From contig JALKBU010000528.1 in assembly GCA_023091735.1 (NCBI GenBank), positions 1 to 35,242 of the forward strand: 35,242 bases of DNA, in the 5' to 3' direction. The translations under genes were made by a program, and so were the position numbers. Positions 26,753 to 34,693 of the stretch are shown here, one piece after another. Positions within the stretch are counted from its first letter, which is position 1, and each line of letters starts with the position of its first letter. The notes below the pieces were generated by a model. That model was not told the DNA's origin. It searched no databases and saw only the letters and a program-made list of their open reading frames with translations. The DNA is from Trichomonas tenax. Taxonomy: Eukaryota > Parabasalia > Trichomonadida > Trichomonadidae.

Positions 26753-28072
26753 TTATGATTCTGAGAGGTTTATAAGGAATTCCGCTCTTTCAGAGATTTC
26801 AGCTATTTCTGAGTTGACATCTTCGACGATGTTATTTTCGATCATTTCTAGCAAAGCAGTACAGTAATCTTGTTTGTCATTCAATGTCAACATATTTAAA
26901 AGATTTATAATCATGTCATATATTCTAATCCTGAGATTTTTCTTTGAGACTTGTATAATGTCAACAATATAATTAATGATTTGAGTTGAACAAATTCTTT
27001 CGATGATCGACATATCGGATTCGCTTAATATAGTCACAAAAAGCACAGCAATTTGTTTCTTAACTTGCTTTGTTCCATCTGGGTATAAATTCAAGCAAAT
27101 ATCAATTAAACCTGCGTTTACCCAATCTTCAAATTTATCCTTTTGCAAATGATAAAGATTATTAAGAAAATATAATACAGCAATTTTGTAATTTTCTGGT
27201 GCTTCTAAAAGATTTCCTATCAAAGGAACCATATTTAACTGATCGAATAATGATATGCTCTGATTTGAGTAAATTACAACTCCAAACACACCGCAAATTT
27301 GAGTTAACAATTTTGGTGTAAATCTATCGAAATTCATTATAAAATATGGAATAAATGATGTTTGGAGGAGCAACTCACATGCTGTTTGATTAGTAACGAA
27401 GAGTGTTGCAGCTTTAAGAATTGATTCTATTAAATGCGTTGTTTTGTTCTTTTGGTTTAATATATTCTCAAATATCAAACAAATTTTGGAAATAGTTTCA
27501 TTGCCAATAGAATCTATGTGCAAACATGGAGCCCATATAAACTCTGCTATTGATTTTAGTACTCCTTTTGGCATATCTGGATGTAACTTAATTAAAACGA
27601 TATCAAGAATTGGATCGATGAAATCTAATACAAAGTCATTTGTTAAATGGATATTGCAACTCAGTTGAAGGAACCTCCAAAACTCGTCATGTGCTTGTTC
27701 TTCCATGGAGAGAATGATATTCAGGCAAACTTGATGTATTTTGATGCATTCTACTGTTCCAATATTGTTTGATTGATATAAAATTGCATTTAAAAGCTGA
27801 ATGTAAATGTAAAGGTTTGTTTCATTTATTTTTGTTAATGTTAAGTCAATGAACTCACTGCTGGTCATCCATTGGCAATGTTGTTCTGATTCTATAAAAT
27901 TATGAGTAAAAATATTCATTTTATGTTCTAATAGATTAACATCTGTTATTCCTAAGATTTTTAATATATTTTCTCGTATTTCATCCGAATCCTCATCTTC
28001 TGAAGAAATTAAATATTTTGAAAACAAAAAATCTGCTTGTTCAGGCTTTGATGATGTCTCTATTGATCTCAT
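26753..28072 (-). CDS. Hypothetical armadillo/HEAT-type helical-repeat protein
   Basis: 439 residues. Apart from a short acidic N-terminus (SSEDEDSDEIREN) the sequence is a series of amphipathic helices of 35-45-residue periodicity, such as LLTQICGVFGVVIYSNQSIS and IAVLYFLNNLYHL, as in ARM/HEAT proteins. Many parasite ARM proteins resemble importin-alpha in this way. The importin-beta-binding basic N-terminus and the W..N array of importin-alpha are not apparent, so I do not assign that role. Probably a protein-interaction scaffold. Same strand as the helicase, 370 bases apart. A TCATAGA initiator lies 19 bases upstream of the ATG, and two inverted TTTACATG-type motifs lie 134-172 bases upstream. 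Confidence 0.75.
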   Translation of the reverse strand: MRSIETSSKPEQADFLFSKYLISSEDEDSDEIRENILKILGITDVNLLEHKMNIFTHNFIESEQHCQWMTSSEFIDLTLTKINETNLYIYIQLLNAILYQSNNIGTVECIKIHQVCLNIILSMEEQAHDEFWRFLQLSCNIHLTNDFVLDFIDPILDIVLIKLHPDMPKGVLKSIAEFIWAPCLHIDSIGNETISKICLIFENILNQKNKTTHLIESILKAATLFVTNQTACELLLQTSFIPYFIMNFDRFTPKLLTQICGVFGVVIYSNQSISLFDQLNMVPLIGNLLEAPENYKIAVLYFLNNLYHLQKDKFEDWVNAGLIDICLNLYPDGTKQVKKQIAVLFVTILSESDMSIIERICSTQIINYIVDIIQVSKKNLRIRIYDMIINLLNMLTLNDKQDYCTALLEMIENNIVEDVNSEIAEISERAEFLINLSES

Positions 28073-28087
28073 TACCTATCTGATGTA

Positions 28088-28094
28088 TCTATGA
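28088..28094 (-). promoter_or_regulatory. Probable initiator of the helical-repeat gene
   Basis: Minus-strand TCATAGA fits TCAYW; predicted start at 28092, leader 19 bases. An alternative TCATTATC lies ~37 bases further upstream. Confidence 0.5.
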
Positions 28095-28349
28095 ATGGTG
28101 TTTTTTTTGCTGTAGTTTAAATAGATAATGAAAAATAAAATCCTTGAAGGAGAATGTCAATTTTTCTTTTTCATGTTTGAGTCTTTTCTGAGATACAATT
28201 GTTATGGTTACATGGCAGATTGCAAAATATTTTTGACGTGTAAAAATGAAATATGATTTGTAAAAAATCTTATGTCACAATATTAAAACAGGAGACTTCA
28301 TTCAATTTTTTAAATGCATAAATGTAAGAATATATTGTGCTTCGAGTTG

Positions 28350-28400
28350 CTTCTCTCTCAACAAGAGGCAGCAAATCAAGCCCTCCTGTTGATAGAGAGG
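28350..28400. repeat. Imperfect hairpin
   Basis: Arms 28350-28368 (CTTCTCTCTCAACAAGAGG) and 28382-28400 (CCTCCTGTTGATAGAGAGG) are complementary at 16 of 19 positions around a 13-base loop. It lies close to the end of repeat copy B and may belong to it or to a different small insertion. Confidence 0.7.
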
Positions 28401-28442
28401 CATACAGTTCGATTTCAAGGTATCTGCTCTAGAAATCTGAAA

Positions 28443-29010
28443 AGTGACACCCACATTCTATGACATATTTTGGCTATACAACCATTTTCTATTGACTGCA
28501 AAGGGTGGTATAGCCAAAATACATCATAGAATGTGAGTTTTGGTCTAATATTTCGAAATGCAATTTTTAATATGTGCTCTCAAGTCGATTTTTGTTTGAT
28601 AAATAGTATCTACAAACACAGAATACACTATATTTGCAATTTTATAGCTTGTTTTCGAATCTTATAACTTTCGTTTTCAGCGCGCATCAAATTACGTGTC
28701 AAATGTGAGGTGTTAGAAAATATTTTGCTGCTTAATTTCTCCATGTGTGATAGAGATATAAGATAATAATGAATGAATTATAATATAAAGCATCCTATAC
28801 TATCCATACATATGAGAAAATCAGATTTTCATGTGTGGTAATTTAATTAAATTTAGATATTCCAATAATGGAAGCCAATGATAATGTAGAAAAAAGCCTA
28901 TAAGGCAAAGGCCTGCTGTGATCATTTTGAGCACGAATTATTCAGTGTATAAAAAGTTAGCAAAAACGTCTTATAACTCAGCCAACTCAGCTTTCCGGGA
29001 CTGCGCTCGA
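28443..29010 (-). repeat. Dispersed ~0.55-kb noncoding repeat, copy B (inverted relative to copy A)
   Basis: On the minus strand it starts with GAGCGCAGTC.CGGAAAGCTGAGTTGGC near 29010 and follows copy A block by block. Its distal end carries an extra hairpin. Arm 28452-28478 (CACATTCTATG.CATATTTTGGCTATA type) pairs with 28509-28535 at 24 or more of 27 positions. Copies A and B flank the helicase and helical-repeat genes in opposite orientation. Confidence 0.75.
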
Positions 29011-30348
29011 GGATATGACATTCTATAGGAAAATTGCTATAACATTATATACATCGATTTGAATAAAAGATTATTTTTAGTCGAAATTATTTAATTTTAT
29101 AAAATATTCTCTAAACACAATCAAACACATGCAGATAGGCTCTATAGGGCTCATAACCTCTAAATACAGAAAAATACCGATTTCCGTTATAAATATTATA
29201 TGAGATTTTTAATTTAGTGTAAAAATGTTCAAATACACTATAAACCTATTAAGCATAATATACTTATAATAAATACACAGTGTACAAAGTTCAATCACAC
29301 AAGGGGATCCTTTTAAGCGTCAAATTGTGCATATTTTACACGGCAGAATCCAGACCGAGGGATTTTTTATAGGATTTTTTAGAGAGGTTAACACAATGTG
29401 CTATATATAGAGCACATACCATTATATAGTATTCATTAACAGATATGAAAAATAAGCAATAATCATCTCTGAGAAAGTACTTCTTTGACCACATTAAACG
29501 TGTCACTTTATATTAAATCATGATAGCACACCATCATCGATACCGAATGTAGACACATATAACACATATTACAATAATATATGGGATAGTAGGTTTTAAC
29601 TATACAAATAAACTTAAAAAAGCGCAATATTTTGAAATTCATTATATCTCATAACACACAAGTTTTTAAAACACACACTACTATTCTATTATACTAATGA
29701 TATATAATGACTATCATACTATAAGTTTTCGCAGACACACTTTGACATTGTTTACTTTTCTTGTTGTCGGACAATTATCTATAGGTAGATTTTCTTTTCT
29801 TATCACAGTCGTTCTCTGGAGCACATATAATCATATACTTCACACATAATAGCATATATTATCCCCTATATAAAAGACTCTACTACCCTTACAATGTACT
29901 CAAATAAGGCTCTTAATTAACATATCATTGCAGTTTTTTTGAAAGCGTGTTTTAACTATATCTCTTGAGTCAGACATTTTCTAACTACAGTACAGTCAGA
30001 ATTGGAATGTACAGATACATATGTATTCAAAGACGCAATTTCATGCAGTTTACACACGTTTTCAAAAATTCGAGATATATTTTACACTCTTTTTCATGCA
30101 TCATCCATAATGAATACATAATCAATAATCACCATGATATGCTCTAATCAATACCACAATATATACATAAATTATACATTTTAGCATAGTTTTGATCTAG
30201 GAAAAATCACATAAAAAATGTTGATACTTTTTAATCTTTCAAAAATAAAATAAAAAATTAAGAAAAATCAAAAAAATTTAAATCATAACACTATTTATCT
30301 AAATATATTCATATTTTTAAAACCAATGATCATTTCTTCACAATAATT
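29011..30348. other. Gene-poor AT-rich stretch
   Basis: Low-complexity AT-rich DNA with CACA runs and many short near-palindromes. No start signal with a matching ORF. A 60-codon frame at 29965-30147 looks random. Confidence 0.5.
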
Positions 30349-30409
30349 TAGCATTTTCATGGATATTTAGCCGGAGCTTGCCTCCGGCTAAATATCCATG
30401 AAAATGCTA
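30349..30409. repeat. Perfect 28-bp inverted repeat with 5-base loop
   Basis: Left arm 30349-30376, loop CTTGC, right arm 30382-30409, with no mismatch. The tip is GC-rich (CCGGAG/CTCCGG) and the rest AT-rich, containing GCATTTTCATGGATATTTAG. It abuts, and shares its last base with, the left terminal repeat of the recombinase element at 30409-31666. The perfection amid decayed sequence suggests recent origin or active maintenance. Confidence 0.95.
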
Positions 30410-31666
30410 TTCGTCATCCCTTCGAAAAATTGAAATGATAATTTTATCGCGATTTTTCGACCAAATTTCAATAGAAATACATATTCGTATTGTTAAACAT
30501 TCAATTTCTGAACAAAATAGTCTATGTAAAAATGCTTACTTTTTCAATATATCATCTATATTTAGTAGCTTATTCTTTTATCTTAGTTTCAGACAAAATT
30601 AGAAAGATTATTTATATTTCAAATTTTTGACAACATCAAAATTTAAAATGCAGGCCACGAATATTAACGCTATTTTCGCATCAGCAATGCAAAGAGTCTC
30701 ACATTCTCTTGCATCTTCCACATAAAAGAAATACCAAGAAATCCTCAACACATATTAACACCATGGCGCCTCATATTTTCCGGATATGGAACCATTTCCA
30801 CTAACCAAGGAAAAAATCATTGTTTTTATTGATCAGTATATCAGAAGGAACCCCACAACTACATATTCTTACATGCAAAGCTTCCTTGCTGGTTTCCAAC
30901 ATAAAATCAAAGAAATGATAAAATCTGATCCAAGTTTTCACGATTTCAGTTTTGATCAATATTTCCTTGATTTTATGACATTTGTGAGAAGAGCTCTTTC
31001 TTCTGATAATTGTTCAAATGCCAAATTACACATTACACCAGAAATTTTAGAAAAACTAGCAAACATGCCAGATTTTCCAAAAAAATTGAATTGATAGCTT
31101 TCGAATCTATTTCTTACTATGCTTTCCTTAAGCAAGATGAAACAAGATCTTTAAGATGCAAAGATATATTCTTTGGCGAAAATGGCTTATTTATCAATAT
31201 TTCACATTCAAAAACAGATAGATTTGGTTTATCAGTTTCTTTCATATATCAAAGATTCTGGAACATCATATTCTCTTTATATATGGTATAAAGAATATTT
31301 GAATCATATAGAAGTTTCACCTGAACTGCCGTTTTTCCTCACAGTTACACTTATTATGGAAAACTTCTCAAGAGCTCATTATCTGCAATTAGAATTGCTC
31401 CAGCTTCATACAGCACTCATTCTAACTGTCGTGGCACAGCTACAACTGCAAATTCTCAAGGAATTGATCATGCATCGATAAAATTGATGGGTCGTTGGAA
31501 GAGTGTTTGTTTTATGAGATATTTGTCAAAAACAATTCAAGAAGCTGCTAATATTATTGCACCCATAATTTAAACTATAATTTTTACTATACCAATATTT
31601 TTTTCTATTGAAATTTGGAGAAAAATTGCAATGAAATTGATTTTCAATTTTGAATTGATGACGAAT
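30409..31666 (+). mobile_element. Tyrosine-recombinase element with ~65-70-bp terminal inverted repeats
   Basis: The left terminus 30409-30478 and the right terminus 31601-31666 are inverted copies. Both begin (outermost) ATTCGTCATC, run through TTGAAAAT-like and AATTTTTC/GATTTTTC blocks and end CCAAATTTCAATAGAAA, roughly three quarters identical with small gaps. They bracket one gene, the decayed recombinase at 30648-31573. A single-gene tyrosine-recombinase unit with terminal inverted repeats differs from classical Cryptons, which lack them. No duplication of target bases is evident. Confidence 0.65.
30648..31573 (+). pseudogene. Decayed tyrosine recombinase, copy 1
   Basis: Starts at ATG 30648 (MQATNINAIFASAMQRV). 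It has in-frame TAA at codon 26 and codon 37, a frameshift in an A7 run near 31085 and at least two more frame changes before the terminal TAA at 31571. Joined by eye only as an alignment to copy 2, the N-terminal core-binding region (NPTTTYSYMQSF) and the catalytic region are evident. The first catalytic Arg (FLR in copy 2) is Lys here (FLKQDE), the HxxR motif reads HSNC, and GRWKS with the RY tyrosine nucleophile near the C-terminus is kept. Tyrosine recombinases of this GRW.S type cut and rejoin DNA in Cryptons, integrases and related elements. This copy cannot be active. Confidence 0.8.
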
Positions 31667-31708
31667 TATATTTTCTGAGACGCTATATATTCTCTTTCAA
31701 AAGTTATT

Positions 31709-31716
31709 TCACTTTT
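31709..31716 (+). promoter_or_regulatory. Initiator (Inr) of recombinase copy 2
   Basis: TCACTTTT, predicted start at 31711, 11 bases before the ATG at 31722, the same geometry as live genes of the window. It suggests the recombinase was expressed from a host-type promoter. Confidence 0.6.
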
Positions 31717-31721
31717 GCAAA

Positions 31722-32633
31722 ATGAGCTGAGCAAGATATGCTCAAAAAGCGCAAGAAATGCGACTAAATACCATAGCTCCTAATACTCTTCGAAACTACA
31801 GGAGTATGATGAACAGTTATCAAATGTGCTTTAAAAAGTTTTTCCCTGAAGATGCAGCTTTTCCTTTAAATTTTGAAAAAGTCTCCGCTTTTATTGTCGC
31901 CTATCATGAACACAATCCTCCCACCACTTACGGTTATTTAAAGAACTATATAACAGCAATGAGATGGTACTTGTGTGACCAAAATTCAGATGATTTTACA
32001 AAGCTCGTGATTTGAAAGAAATTATGGTAGCATTCCAATGAACAATTAAAACAGATCGTTGTCCAAATGCTAAATCACCTTTATCTCCAGAAATTTCAAC
32101 AAACTTGCAAATATTTCAGATGAAGAAGTCGAAGACAAACTTGAGTTTCTTGCATTCATATCACTTGGATATTACTCATTTCTTCGTTCAAATGAAGTTC
32201 TGAATCTTCAAGTCGAAGATATTCTTGAAATTTCAGAAGATATGATTACTTTTTTGAATAAATCGTCCAAGACAGATCAAACTGGAGTAGGAACCAAAAT
32301 TTACATTCCTAACGTAAATACAAACTATACTCCATTTATCTGGTTTGTTCCTTATTTTAACCTTATTGACAAATCAAATCCACAGGCGAAAATTTTTCCT
32401 CATTGCTATTGTTGGTATAATTTAAAGATCAAAGAAATGATTGCGATGTTGGAGAAGATCCTTCATTATTCGCGATGCATTCTATGCGTCGCGGAGCAGC
32501 TCATACTGCAGCCCAAAATAAGGTTCCTTTTTACGCCATCAAGTCTTTCGGAAGATGGAAATCTGAGTGTTATACGCGATACATGGATCTTAGCATTCAA
32601 GAAGCATCGAATGAAATCGTTCCAATGATTTAA
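31722..32633 (+). pseudogene. Decayed tyrosine recombinase, copy 2
   Basis: ATG at 31722 with TGA at codon 3, then ARYAQKAQEMRLNTIAPNTL, a core-binding domain (PPTTYGYLKNYITAM). Frameshift near 32000, TGA at about 32038, a further frameshift near 32095, then the catalytic domain: FLRSNEVLNLQVED (first Arg), SKTDQTG (Lys hairpin). Another frameshift near 32440, then HSMRRGAAHTAA (HxxR) and GRWKSECYTRYM (Trp and nucleophile Tyr), ending at TAA 32631. All residues needed for catalysis are present despite four to five frame breaks, so decay is more recent than in copy 1. The family is the GRW.S tyrosine recombinases; a Crypton-like or virus-derived origin is inference. No terminal repeats were found around this copy. 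Confidence 0.82.
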
Positions 32634-33197
32634 AAATTTCATTTTGATTAATTTTTTTCTTTATTTTAAGGTTAAAAAGTATCAAACATCCTTTTTTGTG
32701 ATTTTCAAAATCAAAACTATTTCAAAATTCAAATCTCCATCTCACCATACATTTATCCCTCATATTCTTGCCAATAATTAGGTATATATTGCTGATTAAT
32801 ATGCACTTACTAGAATGTTTTTACATTGCTAATTCATCGAGATCCCGGGGTGCCGCCATTTGTGAGTGGTCGACTGCGATGCTTGCCTTTTTTGGTAAAA
32901 GGCGTGTGTACGTTTATTGTTCGTGACGACGTGAGATGCCAAGGCTGAACAAAATTTTCCTTTAAAGTAAAATAAGAGAGTCGAGTACAAGGTAGTATTT
33001 GATGATTTCAGAATGTCGGAATTTGTGCCTTGATGTTCCCTTTCCCGTGCTTGTCCATAACTCATTTTATTTTTCATATTTCTTTAGAAAAAGCAGATCA
33101 GAAAAGCTAAACCAAAATCATTTATTATAACAAGCATATACACCCCGAACACATTTGTAACAACGAACCTGAAATTGATGATGTTATTTGTTCGTGA
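32634..33197. other. Intergenic with a GC-richer island at about 32835-32955
   Basis: The island (GATCCCGGGGTGCCGCC... GCGTGTGTACG...GACGACGTGAG) stands out against flanks of ~75-80 percent AT. It contains small hairpins such as GCCTTTTTTGGTAAAAGGC. An 82-codon minus-strand frame (32829-33077) crosses it but lacks protein-like composition and an initiator. Candidates are a structured RNA gene or imported DNA; no known RNA motif was recognised. Confidence 0.4.
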
Positions 33198-33791
33198 ACA
33201 AATGACTTTAAAACATTTTACCTTAATATTGCTGAATTATATCACAATTGCATTGTGCAAACCTGAATGTTTGAACTGATTCCTGAATCAATACAGATTT
33301 TCACACCAGGTAGTAGTAGTGTTCTTCCTTTCAACTCTACAGCCTATGCATTATATTGGTTTTCCCAAGTAAATTGACAGGTTAATCCACATCTTACTAA
33401 AATTGTTCCAATCTCTCTCGCTGGAATAGAAACAATAATCATTGAGTTCGACACTTTTCGACATTTGCCTCGTAAACTATCCTCTTATAAAAGTGATTTT
33501 CTGACATGCAATACAGTTGCTCAAGCTTGATGTTCCTATTGTATTCCTGATTGCTCTGACATAGTCTAATCTAAACCAACTGAATCTCTAATTATTGTAA
33601 ATAAAAAGTCAGTCGAATTTATAATTTGGATATGCAATTGTTATGAAGCAGGAAGTGCAACAACTCATTCAAAATTGATCCAGATTGATGCTACTTTTCT
33701 GATTATTCCTACAATTTTATTGGAGTTGAAATATGAGCCGATTGGATACAACATTGAATTGGAAAGACAGAAGATTCACATTAATGAATAA
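33198..33791 (+). pseudogene. Multi-stop remnant of an unidentified protein gene
   Basis: One frame reads as convincing protein for nearly 200 codons but is broken by TGA 33264, TGA 33375, TGA 33528 and TAA 33567, ending TAA 33789. Segments include ESIQIFTPGSSSVLPFNSTA, HLTKIVPISLAGIETIIIEF, CSYCIPDCSDIV and WICNCYEAGSATTHSKLIQI. The Cys pairs and beta-strand-like alternation suggest an extracellular or surface protein. I do not recognise the family. Three of the four stops are TGA; reassignment is excluded because intact genes in the window use TGA as stop and TGG for Trp. The ORF at 33837 may be its shifted continuation. Confidence 0.5.
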
Positions 33792-33836
33792 TGTTTTTTC
33801 ATCATTTTTCATTAATGATTGTAAGTCAGACTGCTC

Positions 33837-34112
33837 ATGAATTCCGTGGCAAATATGAAAAACTTTTCTAGAATTATTAATAAAAAACAATGGAAACAAA
33901 TTTTCCAAAATCAACCAAGGCAAGCCTTATATTTAAGAGATCCAATGATTTCCACAAAAAATTCTCTGGAAGGAAAAAAAGCATCTATATCAATGAATGA
34001 TGGAAAAAGGATAATTACAATATTAAAGTGTCCCAACCTGTCTGCTATAAATCCTTCCACAAAAAAATGCAAAGAAGTTGTATACGTAGATCTCTCAAGC
34101 GTCACTTTTTAG
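33837..34112 (+). pseudogene. Basic ORF, probable tail of the upstream remnant
   Basis: 91 codons from ATG 33837 (MNSVANMKNFSRIINKKQWK), Lys/Asn-rich, ending DLSSVTF. No initiator precedes it. The frame just upstream (ending NDCKSDCS at 33840) reads into it by a single shift, so this is more likely the last part of the decayed gene at 33198-33791 than an independent gene. No domain recognised. Confidence 0.35.
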
Positions 34113-34163
34113 CCTGAGGAAGTAATTACTTCAATTTTTAAAATTGCATTATTTTTATTATAG

Positions 34164-34538
34164 TTGATCTCTGTAATCTATATTTTAGATTTAATTCAAA
34201 ATTTGGCTTTCGATACAGCTTTTCATAAAATACAATTACCTAAGCCCAATCTCTTAATTGTTAGAGCGCAAACATGTTTCAAATCTATAAAAAATCTTGA
34301 ACCAAAGTTAAGATCATTAGCCTATAATCCTAGTTCAATTATGCTAGGATTAAAAAAACTAGAAGAAACTATTAACATCGCTTATAAAACAAGCGATGTT
34401 ATGATGAAGACTATTATCGATCTTCATTTACCAACCGATGTTGAGATACAAATCATAAAGGAAATTATAGAATTTATTTCCACACGTGCTCCAGATAAGG
34501 TAGTAGAAATGTGGAAGGAAAAAAATGAAGGAAATTAA
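34164..34538 (+). CDS. Short helical ORF, possibly a 5'-truncated gene
   Basis: Open frame of 124 codons. The first ATG is at 34341, which would give 65 residues (MLGLKKLEETINIAYKTSDV). Upstream residues back to 34164 also look coding (LPKPNLLIVRAQTCFKSIKN), so the true 5' end may be lost or lie beyond a frame break. The sequence is predicted all-helical and ends KVVEMWKEKNEGN. No initiator adjoins any start. It could be the tail of an older gene or a live small protein; family unknown. Confidence 0.4.
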   Translation: MISVIYILDLIQNLAFDTAFHKIQLPKPNLLIVRAQTCFKSIKNLEPKLRSLAYNPSSIMLGLKKLEETINIAYKTSDVMMKTIIDLHLPTDVEIQIIKEIIEFISTRAPDKVVEMWKEKNEGN

Positions 34539-34561
34539 ACTTACTTAAAAATCTGAATAAT

Positions 34562-34572
34562 TTTACTTGTCA
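34562..34572 (+). promoter_or_regulatory. TTTACTTGTCA motif upstream of MND1
   Basis: A one-base variant of the recurrent TTTACATGTCA motif, 122-132 bases before the MND1 start. A weak initiator candidate (TTTTGTCACGTA) lies near 34640. Confidence 0.4.
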
Positions 34573-34693
34573 AATTTTTGTTGTTATCTCACCAAAAACC
34601 CAAGAATCATTGACATACAAAATCTCTTAGATTTTTTTGTCACGTAAATAATTTTTTGATTTGTAATCAATTAAGGTTATAACAACAATCACA

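Noticed and set aside
32634..32740. Right terminal repeat for recombinase copy 2
   Set aside because: Only short AT-rich words resemble the termini of copy 1; no alignable arm.
32829..33077. 82-residue minus-strand protein
   Set aside because: No initiator, no recognisable motif; the frame is open because the island is GC-richer.
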